A stretch of DNA of 64,000 nucleotides from Myxococcales bacterium (GTDB lineage Bacteria > Myxococcota > Myxococcia > Myxococcales > JAJYLH01): positions 1 through 64,000 of the forward strand of contig JAJYLH010000009.1 of the NCBI GenBank assembly GCA_021787845.1, in the 5' to 3' direction. The notes beneath the pieces were generated by a model. The model was not told the origin of the DNA and did not search any database. It saw nothing but the letters and a program-made list of their open reading frames with translations. Position numbers and translations under genes: made by a program. Shown here piece after piece: positions 56,735 to 64,000 of the stretch. Position 1 is the first letter of the stretch; each line of letters starts with the position of its first letter.

Positions 56735-56886
56735 CAGGTCAAGCCTTCTTCCGCCGCATCGGGCGGCCAGAAGACACGCTCCGGTCCGTGGCGCGCGACC
56801 GCCCGCTCAGGCTTTCGCCTTGTCACGCCCGCGCGCTGCCGCCTATCCTCCGTTCTTTCGCGCGCCGCGTCTGGCGCTCTTCGGTC

Positions 56887-59877
56887 GTGCGCGCGAAATC
56901 GGAGGCGAGAAAAGGGTTGGCGGGCGCGGCGCAGCGGTCGGTCGAAATCTATCTCCCGGGTCCCTGCGACCTCGGCTGCGCCGTCTGCGATTGCCGGACG
57001 CAGCCCACGCCCGACAGCCGCGTCGCCCGCGACCTCGCCGGCGGCGGCATCCGGCTCACCCTGCGCGGCGGCACCGCCAACCTCCGGCTCGTCGAATCGC
57101 TCCTCGGCCGCGCCCGCGACGGCGGGTTTTCCGAAGTCGCCGTCCGGATGAGCGCTCACGCCATCCCGAACGTCGAAGCAGCGCACGCCCTCGCGCGGCA
57201 GGGGATGGACGTCGCCATCATCCCGCTCTTCTCCCACGTCGCCCCGGTTCACGACCGCATCGCGAGCCGGCCGCAAGCGCTCGTGAAGACCCTCGTCGGC
57301 ATGCGCGCCCTCGCCGAGGCCGGCATCGGCATCGAAATCGAAACGCCGCTCCTCCCCGCGCGCCTGCAGAAGCTCGAAGACCTGATCGACCTCGCCCGCC
57401 GGGCCGTGCCGACGCTCAAGTCCGTCCGCTTCTACCTTCCGCCGCTCGCCCAGCCGCCGCCGCTCGCGCCGCCGCCCTGGAAGGAAGGCGCACCGCTCCT
57501 GGTCGGCGCCCTGACCCACGCGCAATCGCTCGGGCTGAAGACCGCGCTACGCCGGGTCGACCTCGTGCCGCTGTGCGCCCTGCGCGATTTTCCCGCGCAG
57601 CAGACCGTCTTCCGCTTCAACCCGCGAAAGACCGAAAGCACGACGCCCGGCGCGGACACCGGCGAGGTCTGCGAGAAGTGCGCGGTGCGGGGACAGTGCC
57701 CGGGCATCGCGAAGAGCTACCGCGAGGCCCACGGCGAGAGCGATCTTCACCCGTACACGCGCCGGCCCGAGGCGATGTACGAGCAGCGCACGACCCCGAG
57801 CCGCCGCTGGGACGAGTCGCAGCGCAAGGCCGCGCGTGAAAGCCGGATGCTGGTCCTCCGGCCGACCGTCAACTGCAACCAGGACTGCACCTTCTGCAGC
57901 GCGAACGAGACCTCGAACAACGTCTGGACCGACCGCGAGCTGATGCTCCGGCAGATCGCCCGCGCGGCCCGGCGCGGCGTCACCTGGCTCTCCTTCTCCG
58001 GTGGCGAGCCGACGCTCTCGAAGGACTTGACCGCCTTCGTCCGCGCCGCGAAACGGCTGGGCATCCGCTACATCGAGCTCGTCACCAACGGCGTCCTCCT
58101 CGACTCGAAGCCGAAAGTGCAGGCGCTGGTCGAGGCCGGACTCTCGCGCGCGTTCGTCTCGATGCACGCGCACACCGAGGACCTCTCGCGTCACCTGACG
58201 CAGAAGGTCGGCGACTTCGAGCGCACGGCGACAGCGATAGGGCTCCTGGTCGACGCCGGCGTCTGGGTCACGCTCAACCACGTCATCAGCGCGCGCAACT
58301 ACCGCTATCTGGAGAAGTTCATCGAGGTCGTGCACCAGCGCTTTCGCGGCAAGGTCGACATCTCCTTCGCGTTCGTGACGCCGCAATACAAGGCGCTGGA
58401 GAACATCGAGCTCGTGCCGCGTATCTCGGACGTGTGGCCGCACCTGCGCGCCGCGCTGCACCGGGCGATCGCGCTCGAGCAGACCTTCACCGTCGGCGCG
58501 CGCCAGGGCATCCCGCCCTGCTTCCTCCACGAATTCCAGGGCTTCAGCGACATCCGCATCCGCACCTTCGAGCTCTTGGGCGAGGACGCGCCGCAGAAGG
58601 TCCGGGGGCCGCGCTGCGACGAGTGCGCGTACGGCGACCTCTGTCCGGGCCTGTGGAAACCGTACGCCGCGCGGTACGGGCTCGACGAGCTCGTGCCGGT
58701 GCTCGGACGGGAGCGGGTGAAACCGGACATCGACCAGCCGATTCGCCGGACGTTCGAGTCGATTCCCGATGCGCAGCGCGACCTTCACGGCGAGGAGCAC
58801 GGGCTCCAAGATGCGCGCGCGGCCATCGCCGCCCAGGCCCTCGCCGAACCGGAGGGCTTTCGCTTACCGGCCTTCGCGCCAACGCGTTCGCGCCCGCTGC
58901 GCCTGGCGATGCTCGGAACCGGCCGGCAGGCCCGCCGCCTGGCGAGAGCGCTGAAGAACGTCCGCGGGCTCTCGCTCGACGCGGTCGCTTCTCCGCACGC
59001 GCCGGCGGATTCCGGTCCCGAGCTCGGGCATTGCCCCTCCTGGCGCGACGCCGCGCAGGCCCTGGCGGAGATGCGGCCCGACGCCGCCATCGTCGCCGCC
59101 GCCACGCACGCGCACGCCGAGCTCGCGCGCCTCTGCCTCGCCGCGAGCGTCCCCGTGCTCGTGGAGAAACCGTTCACCCGCACCATCGAGGAAGCAGAAG
59201 AGCTGGCGCGCCTCGCGGTCGAGAAGCGCGCGTTGCTCGTGCCCGCGCATCAGGTGCTCTTTTCCGAGGGGCTCGAGCGATTCTTCGAGCTCACCGGCAG
59301 ACGTCGCGTCGCCTACGCGCGGCATCTCCCGCCGAGCGCGCCGGATGTCCCGCGGCTCTGGAGCGCCGCCGCCCTCTCGCAGACGCTCTACCACGCGCTC
59401 ATCCTGGTTTCGCGCGCGATGGGCGGAGGTTCCGCGCAGGTCTTGGAAGCGCACCCGATCGGCGACGCCGCTCCCGAGAGGCTCAGGCTTCGTCTCGCGT
59501 TCGCCGAGGGCGAGGCGGACCTGTCGTTCGATTTTTCCGCGAGCGGCGACTCGCTTTCGCTTTCGAGCACCCCGGCCGATGGCCACGACCTCGTCTGGCG
59601 GCGGCGGGAGCGGGAGGTGACGCTGACCGCCGGCGGCGTCGCGGTGCCGGTCGAGCGGCGGGGCAGCGACATCGAGCAGATGCTGGAGGCGTTCCGGCTC
59701 GCGGTCACCGGCGAGGCGCCCGCGCCGTCGACGCCGGATGAAGCGCTCGGCGTGATGGCCGCGACGGACGCCTGCGTCGAGGCCCTGGGGCAGGCTGGCG
59801 CGCCTTTCGAACGGCCGAACGCGCCCCGGCACGTCGCCTCGCGCGCCATCGCCGAACCCCGGCGCGCCGGGCGGTGA
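56887..59877 (+). CDS. Tandem radical SAM - Gfo/Idh/MocA trifunctional fusion
   Basis: A 996-residue protein. Module 1 (about 15-300) has the radical SAM cluster CDLGCAVC (27-34), LRGGTANLRL as a GGE-like motif and a C-terminal CEKCAVRGQCPG. Module 2 (about 320-640) has CNQDCTFC (330-337), FSGGEPTLSKD and a C-terminal CDECAYGDLCPG. The paired CxxC-x5-CPG ends suggest an auxiliary cluster or metal site in each. Module 3 (about 665-996) is a Gfo/Idh/MocA-type oxidoreductase with MLGTGRQA (GxGxxA) and LVEKPFT. The enzyme could couple a radical step to an NAD(P)-linked oxidation. Substrate unknown. The start is uncertain: GTG 56887 gives a clean N-terminus; GTG 56788 adds Arg-rich sequence. Confidence 0.85.
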   Translation: MRAKSEARKGLAGAAQRSVEIYLPGPCDLGCAVCDCRTQPTPDSRVARDLAGGGIRLTLRGGTANLRLVESLLGRARDGGFSEVAVRMSAHAIPNVEAAHALARQGMDVAIIPLFSHVAPVHDRIASRPQALVKTLVGMRALAEAGIGIEIETPLLPARLQKLEDLIDLARRAVPTLKSVRFYLPPLAQPPPLAPPPWKEGAPLLVGALTHAQSLGLKTALRRVDLVPLCALRDFPAQQTVFRFNPRKTESTTPGADTGEVCEKCAVRGQCPGIAKSYREAHGESDLHPYTRRPEAMYEQRTTPSRRWDESQRKAARESRMLVLRPTVNCNQDCTFCSANETSNNVWTDRELMLRQIARAARRGVTWLSFSGGEPTLSKDLTAFVRAAKRLGIRYIELVTNGVLLDSKPKVQALVEAGLSRAFVSMHAHTEDLSRHLTQKVGDFERTATAIGLLVDAGVWVTLNHVISARNYRYLEKFIEVVHQRFRGKVDISFAFVTPQYKALENIELVPRISDVWPHLRAALHRAIALEQTFTVGARQGIPPCFLHEFQGFSDIRIRTFELLGEDAPQKVRGPRCDECAYGDLCPGLWKPYAARYGLDELVPVLGRERVKPDIDQPIRRTFESIPDAQRDLHGEEHGLQDARAAIAAQALAEPEGFRLPAFAPTRSRPLRLAMLGTGRQARRLARALKNVRGLSLDAVASPHAPADSGPELGHCPSWRDAAQALAEMRPDAAIVAAATHAHAELARLCLAASVPVLVEKPFTRTIEEAEELARLAVEKRALLVPAHQVLFSEGLERFFELTGRRRVAYARHLPPSAPDVPRLWSAAALSQTLYHALILVSRAMGGGSAQVLEAHPIGDAAPERLRLRLAFAEGEADLSFDFSASGDSLSLSSTPADGHDLVWRRREREVTLTAGGVAVPVERRGSDIEQMLEAFRLAVTGEAPAPSTPDEALGVMAATDACVEALGQAGAPFERPNAPRHVASRAIAEPRRAGR

Positions 59878-59950
59878 GGTTCCGGTCGTTGGCGTTTCCG
59901 GTCCGCCCTTCGACCTCGCCCGCACCGCGCGAGCGTCTCGCTCACCGCGC

Positions 59951-59990
59951 CGATCGGACCGATCGGACCGATCCGACCGATCGGTCCGAT
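59951..59990. repeat. GATCGG-rich repeat, family C copy 3
   Basis: cgatcggaccgatcggaccg and following words at about 9-bp spacing lie in the gap between the fusion gene and purE, like 11025-11070 and 47501-47549. Confidence 0.75.
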
Positions 59991-60083
59991 TCACGCGGGG
60001 TCGGCCGCGCGCCCGATCGCGCGCTCCCGTCATAGGATGCGCCAAGCGGAGCGCGACCGCGCCGTCGCACAGGAGCACGAGCG

Positions 60084-60566
60084 ATGCCCCCCCTCGTCAG
60101 CGTCATCATGGGCAGCACGAGCGACTGGGAGACGATGCGCCACGCGTGCGAGACGCTGGAGAAGCTCGGCATCGCCTACGAGAAGCGGGTGCTCAGCGCG
60201 CACCGGACGCCGGACCCGCTCTTCGAGCTCGCGTCGCAGGCCGAGGCGCGAGGGCTCGTCGCCTTCATCGCCGGCGCGGGCGGCGCGGCGCACCTGCCGG
60301 GGATGCTCGCCGCGAAGACGCTGGTCCCGGTCCTCGGCGTGCCCCTCGCCGCCACCAGCTTGAACGGCCTCGACGCGCTGCTCTCGATGGTTCAGATGCC
60401 CGCGGGAATTCCCGTCGGTACCCTCGCCATCGGCAAGGCCGGAGCGGTAAACGCCGCCCTCCTCGCCGCGCAGATCATCGCGCTGAGCGATGCCGCCGTC
60501 CGCGAACGCTTGCGCGCCTACCGCCAGGAACGCGCCGACGAGGCCCTCGCGGCCGAGCTGCCGTGA
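60084..60566 (+). CDS. purE: N5-carboxyaminoimidazole ribonucleotide mutase (PurE)
   Basis: A 160-residue enzyme, usual length for class I PurE. It has [19 protein letters not shown] and [11 protein letters not shown]. It moves the carboxyl group in purine synthesis from N5-CAIR to CAIR. An aggag site lies upstream of the ATG. No purK is adjacent in this window. Confidence 0.95.
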   Translation: MPPLVSVIMGSTSDWETMRHACETLEKLGIAYEKRVLSAHRTPDPLFELASQAEARGLVAFIAGAGGAAHLPGMLAAKTLVPVLGVPLAATSLNGLDALLSMVQMPAGIPVGTLAIGKAGAVNAALLAAQIIALSDAAVRERLRAYRQERADEALAAELP

Positions 60567-60653
60567 AGCGAAGCATCCACCGCCGGCCCGCCGCGGATGG
60601 CCGCGCCGAGTCGCTCCGCCCCTCCCGCTGGTCGCGTCCGCGGTGACGGGAGC

Positions 60654-62579
60654 TCACATCGGAATCTGGAAGCCGATCTCCATCACGCGCCGGGTGGGGA
60701 TGTTGAAGTAGGTGGTCGGGCGGACGGCGTTGCGCTGGAGAAACGAGAACAGGCCGGTGCGCCAGCGCGACATCCCGCTCTTGCCCTCGGGCAGCACGAT
60801 CTCGTTGCCGAGAAAGAACGTCGTGTACTCGATGGGCGGGGTGGGCGTGTCGTCCCGCGCGAACAAGGCCACGATGTCGGGGGACTCCATGAAGCCGTAG
60901 CGGGCGATGATTCGCGAGAAGCCGTGCTCCAGGGTCTGCACGGTGACGCGCTGGTCGTCGTCGATGTGCGCCATCTCCTCGATGTGAATGGTGAGGAGCA
61001 CCACCTGCTCGTGGACCGCGTGGTTGTGCATGAAGTTGTTCATGAGCGCGGGCGGCGCGCCGGTCGGGTTGCTCGTCATGAACACCGCCGTCCCCGGGAC
61101 CCGCAGGGTCGGCTCGACGCCGCTCATCAGCTCGTAGAAGTCCTCCAGCGGCACGACGCCCTCTTGGATTTTCCCGGCAATCAGCTTTCTGCCGCGGCGC
61201 CAGGTGGTCATGACGATGAGCAGCAGAGCCGCGACCGCGAGGGGAAACCAGCCGCCGGCCAGCACCTTGATCAGCATCGAGCCGAAGAAGGAGACGTCGC
61301 CGACGAGGAACAGGCCGGTGACGGTCAGAGAGAGCCAGAGGCTCCAGCCCCACAGCCTCCGGGTGACCACGAAGGCGAGCAGCGTCGTGATGAGCATGGT
61401 GGTGGTCAGCGCCACGCCGTAGGCCGACGCCACCGCGCTCGAGCTGCCGAAGCCCACCACCACCGCGATCGTCGCCACCATCAGCGCCCAGTTCACCTGG
61501 GGGACGTAGATCTGCCCGACCTCCCGCGCCGAGGTGTGCCGGATGAGCAGCCGCGGGAGGTAGCCGAGCTGCACCGACTGGCGCGTCAGCGAGAACGCGC
61601 CGGAGATGATGGCCTGCGACGCGATGATCGCGGCCGCGGTCGCGAGCACCAGGAGCGGATACTGAGCCCAGGAGGGCGCGAGCAGGTAGAACGGGTTCTT
61701 CGCCGCGGCCGGGTGCGAGAGCACGAGCGCGCCCTGCCCGAAGTAGTTGAGCAGCAAGGAGGGCGCGACGACGCTGAACCAGTCGAGCTGGATGGCGCGC
61801 TCGTGGAAGTGACCGAGGTCCGCGTAGAGGGCCTCGCCGCCCGTCGCCACCAGGAACACCGCTCCGAGGACGAAGAAGCCGACCCATCCGTTCGCCAGGA
61901 AGAACTTCACCGCGTACCAGGGATTGAGCGCCGCCAAGACGCCCGGGTGCAGCAGGATGCCGTGGACGCCGAGCACCGCGATGGTCAGAAACCAGAGCAC
62001 GATCACCGGTCCGAAGACCGCTCCCACGCCGGCGGTCCCGCGCTTCTGGAAGAGGAACAGGCCGACGAGGATGGCGACGCTCAGCGGAACCACGTACTGG
62101 GCGAAGCCGTGGCCAGCGACATCGAGCCCCTCCATCGCGCCCAAGACCGAAATCGCGGGCGTGAGCGCGCCGTCGGCGTAGAGCAGGGCGGCGCCGAACA
62201 GGCCGAGCACGAGCACCACCTCGCGGGCCCGTCCTTTCACCTGCCCGTGTACCAGCGCCATCAGCGCCAGGATGCCGCCCTCGCCCCGGTTGTCGGCGCG
62301 CAGCACGTAGACGTGGTACTTGAGCGTCACCACCACGACCACGGTCCAGAAGATGAGCGACAAGACGCCGAGGACGTTGCCCGCGGTGGCGCCGACCCCG
62401 TGCGACCCGTAGAAACACTCCCGGACCGCGTACAGCGGGCTCGTGCCGATGTCTCCGTAGACCACGCCCACCGCGGCCAGGCTCAAGCCCAGGAGGTACT
62501 TGCCGCGAGGGACCGCCTTCGCGTGGGGCGGCTCGTCCGCTCGCGCGGCGGCCTGAACGGCGGATGAGTCGTCGCCCAC
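60654..62579 (-). CDS. kup: Kup-type potassium transporter
   Basis: A 641-residue membrane protein with about twelve helices and a cytosolic C-terminal domain. The opening LAAVGVVYGDIGTSPLYAVRE, then ALYADGALTPAISVLGA, GGEALYADLGHF and IASQAIISGAFSLTRQ, are the Kup/HAK/KT family signatures. It imports K+ with protons. The GTG at 62579 has gaggag eight bases upstream and gives a usual length; an ATG at 62630 lacks a ribosome site. Confidence 0.93.
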   Translation of the reverse strand: MGDDSSAVQAAARADEPPHAKAVPRGKYLLGLSLAAVGVVYGDIGTSPLYAVRECFYGSHGVGATAGNVLGVLSLIFWTVVVVVTLKYHVYVLRADNRGEGGILALMALVHGQVKGRAREVVLVLGLFGAALLYADGALTPAISVLGAMEGLDVAGHGFAQYVVPLSVAILVGLFLFQKRGTAGVGAVFGPVIVLWFLTIAVLGVHGILLHPGVLAALNPWYAVKFFLANGWVGFFVLGAVFLVATGGEALYADLGHFHERAIQLDWFSVVAPSLLLNYFGQGALVLSHPAAAKNPFYLLAPSWAQYPLLVLATAAAIIASQAIISGAFSLTRQSVQLGYLPRLLIRHTSAREVGQIYVPQVNWALMVATIAVVVGFGSSSAVASAYGVALTTTMLITTLLAFVVTRRLWGWSLWLSLTVTGLFLVGDVSFFGSMLIKVLAGGWFPLAVAALLLIVMTTWRRGRKLIAGKIQEGVVPLEDFYELMSGVEPTLRVPGTAVFMTSNPTGAPPALMNNFMHNHAVHEQVVLLTIHIEEMAHIDDDQRVTVQTLEHGFSRIIARYGFMESPDIVALFARDDTPTPPIEYTTFFLGNEIVLPEGKSGMSRWRTGLFSFLQRNAVRPTTYFNIPTRRVMEIGFQIPM

Positions 62580-63011
62580 TCGTGTCGCTCCTCGGGGCTG
62601 ACGCGCAAGCCCACGGCGGGGCGCGAACATACCGGGCGGGTCGGCTGGGAATCAAGCAGGAGGGAGTGTCTTTCGGCTGTCGCGATCGCTGCGCTTCCAT
62701 CGGCTGGCGCTCGATGGCGTCTACCTCGCGCGCCGCGCGCCGCAGGTGCCGCCGGCCTTCTGCGGTCAATCCCGGTTGACCGCACCTGAACGAGAGAGCG
62801 CCTCCACGAATCGCAGTGCGGGCTGGTGGCCTGCCAGAAGGACGCATTGGTCCACGTCTCGCGGGCCACGGACCCGCGACCACCGAGTCGGCGAGTCGAT
62901 GGTGGGGTCAATCCCCGGAATCCTCGCTCGAAAGACCTTGCGCTTGCGGCGGCGCACGCTCAGCTCGCGTCACCGCTCGGGGCGCGGGCAGCGTCGGCAC
63001 GAGCTCTTCGA
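62580..63011. other. Intergenic stretch upstream of kup
   Basis: A 432-bp gap between the kup start and tRNA-Arg. Overlapping short open frames exist but none has a ribosome site or recognisable product. A small inverted repeat cggtcaatcccggttgaccg lies at 62761-62780. No promoter is convincing. Confidence 0.5.
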
Positions 63012-63088
<77 letters not shown>

Positions 63089-63103
63089 CCTCCTACGATC
63101 CCG

Positions 63104-63133
63104 CGTCTAGCGCAATCCGGCCCGGCGAGGCAA
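63104..63133 (-). promoter_or_regulatory. Possible sigma-70 promoter of tRNA-Arg
   Basis: On the minus strand TTGCCT (63133-63128) and TAGACG (63109-63104) are 18 bases apart and end about 16 bases before the mature tRNA. The match to consensus is moderate. Confidence 0.45.
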
Positions 63134-63140
63134 CGCCCCT

Positions 63141-63566
63141 CTATTGCATCACCGGCTGCGCCGGACGCCCGTCCTCCTCGAACCGCAGGAAACGCACGCC
63201 CATCCCCCGCACGCCCTCCTGCTCTCCGCCCGTTCCCGAATAGTTCAGGTACGCCTGGAACCGGACCAGGGCGACCGCGGTCAGGTTCGTCGCCACCCCC
63301 GGCGCCTCGAAGGTCACCCGCACCTCGGTCCCGATGGGGCACACCTCCCGGGTCTCGATGAACATCCCTTCCGGCGAGATGTTGCGCCCGACGCCGTTCT
63401 GGATGCCCCGGACGCTGGTGAGGAACACCGGAAACGCCTTGTCGAGCCGATGCGCCGCCGCCAGGCGGGAGCCCTTCTCCGACACCGCGGCGGCGAGGGA
63501 GCTCGGCAGCGCAGACGCCGGGCGCACAGGTGCCGAGGAAGGCTTCGCTTTGCCGCGCTGGCTCAT
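63141..63566 (-). CDS. PilZ-domain protein
   Basis: A 141-residue protein. After a disordered N-terminus it has a PilZ-like barrel: NISPEGMFIETREVCPIGTEVRVTFE, then TAVALVRF and GMGVRFLRFEEDG. This is the short myxobacterial PilZ type, which often lacks the full cyclic-di-GMP motif; no RxxxR is visible here. The ATG at 63566 (MSQRGKAK) is preceded by gagag. A surface-motility or adaptor role is possible but unproven. Confidence 0.85.
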   Translation of the reverse strand: MSQRGKAKPSSAPVRPASALPSSLAAAVSEKGSRLAAAHRLDKAFPVFLTSVRGIQNGVGRNISPEGMFIETREVCPIGTEVRVTFEAPGVATNLTAVALVRFQAYLNYSGTGGEQEGVRGMGVRFLRFEEDGRPAQPVMQ

Positions 63567-63631
63567 CTCGCTCTCTCCGGACCCGTCCTCGAAGCTCGCC
63601 GACGACGACTGTAGCCGCCTTGGCTCCCAGG

Positions 63632-64000
63632 TCAACTTCCTGCTCGGGCCCGACCGGCGGCGGTCGCGGCCAGCCGCTCCAGCATGCCGGCCGGCGTCAG
63701 GCTGCATCCCGGCGAACGCTCCGGCGTCCGGTCGGCCCCGTGAAAATCGCTCCCGCCGGTGACGGCGAGCCCGAGCGCTGCCGCCCACCGTTCGTAGGCC
63801 GCCACCTGGGTCGGCGGATGTTCGGGATGGCGTGCCTCCACCGCATCGACGCCCGCCGCCGCGAGATCCTCGAGCTCGCGTCGCGACACGCGGTCGACGC
63901 CCGGATGCGCGACCGACGTCGTCCCGCCCGCCGCCCGCACGAGCGAGACGACCTCGCCGACGCTCGGCTTCCAGCGAAGGACGTGCCCCGGCCGGCCGGG
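63632..64000 (-). CDS. PHP-domain phosphoesterase, C-terminal part (runs off the window)
   Basis: The last 122 codons of a gene that begins beyond position 64000. Visible are GTTSVAHPGVDRV (metal-binding His in AHPG), VEARHPEHPP and the closing GGSDFHGADR motif, all typical of the PHP/TrpH-like phosphoesterase family. It lies upstream of the PilZ gene on the same strand with a 65-bp gap. The N-terminus and full length cannot be judged. Confidence 0.85.
   Translation of the reverse strand, partial: PGRPGHVLRWKPSVGEVVSLVRAAGGTTSVAHPGVDRVSRRELEDLAAAGVDAVEARHPEHPPTQVAAYERWAAALGLAVTGGSDFHGADRTPERSPGCSLTPAGMLERLAATAAGRARAGS

Overview
The window is a 64 kb piece of a very GC-rich bacterial chromosome. 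The gene content points to a myxobacterium-like member of the Myxococcota (former Deltaproteobacteria). Supporting signs are sigma-54 activators, several PilZ proteins including a PilZ-Hsp70 fusion, Asp/Gly-rich lipoproteins, an outer-membrane protein resembling TIGR04551, and an alternative complex III respiratory operon. This placement is an inference from gene families; there is no rRNA in the window.

Layout. 1-3.2 kb: a repeat-rich accessory end with a Septu-like PtuA/PtuB defence pair and a gene remnant. 3.3-11.7 kb: the act operon on the minus strand, reading cupredoxin-actA-actB-actC-actD-actE-actF and ending at a hairpin terminator. 12.2-17.4 kb: a sigma-54 response regulator, its histidine kinase and a monoheme cytochrome/outer-membrane protein. 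17.7-24 kb: heme A synthase, a DksA-like protein, tRNA-Glu and tRNA-Lys with a good promoter, a beta-propeller protein and the PilZ-Hsp70 fusion. 24-31.7 kb: two cytidylate-kinase-like/BON paralogues, envelope proteins, methylmalonyl-CoA epimerase and a LON-domain protein. 31.9-39.8 kb: YggU, a membrane-anchored peptidase, two glycosyltransferases, UDP-GlcNAc 2-epimerase and a pseudouridine synthase. 39.8-48.7 kb: core genes (glyA, rpiB, acyl carrier protein, a TIGR03960-type radical SAM protein, a sigma-54 activator, a Trm112-like protein and split ADP-heptose synthesis genes). 49-56.7 kb: accessory genes (nucleotidyltransferase pair, lipoprotein, M3-like peptidase, Gfo/Idh/MocA-SCP2 fusion, truncated gene). 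56.9-64 kb: a tandem radical SAM-Gfo/Idh/MocA fusion, purE, kup, tRNA-Arg, a PilZ protein and the end of a PHP-domain gene.

Genes that plausibly work together. ActA-F, the cupredoxin and an oxidase encoded elsewhere (needing heme A from CtaA) would form a quinol-to-oxygen chain. The two-component pair may control the adjacent cytochrome gene. The glycosyltransferases, WecB and the ADP-heptose genes serve the cell surface. The Gfo/Idh/MocA-SCP2 and double radical SAM-Gfo proteins lie about 1 kb apart, separated by a likely transposed element and a truncated gene. I do not recognise a known pathway for them.

The most striking non-genic feature is a set of dispersed palindromic repeats. One family (core ctc[a/g]ggatgagcg) occurs at six places, twice inside reading frames (actB and the TIGR03960 gene). 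Where it forms tandem arrays the period is 21, 24 or 27 bp, always a multiple of three. Other families are a MITE-like 254-bp element, a ~170-bp element with an inverted-repeat core, a 42-bp array of alternating perfect palindromes, and GATCGG-rich tracts.
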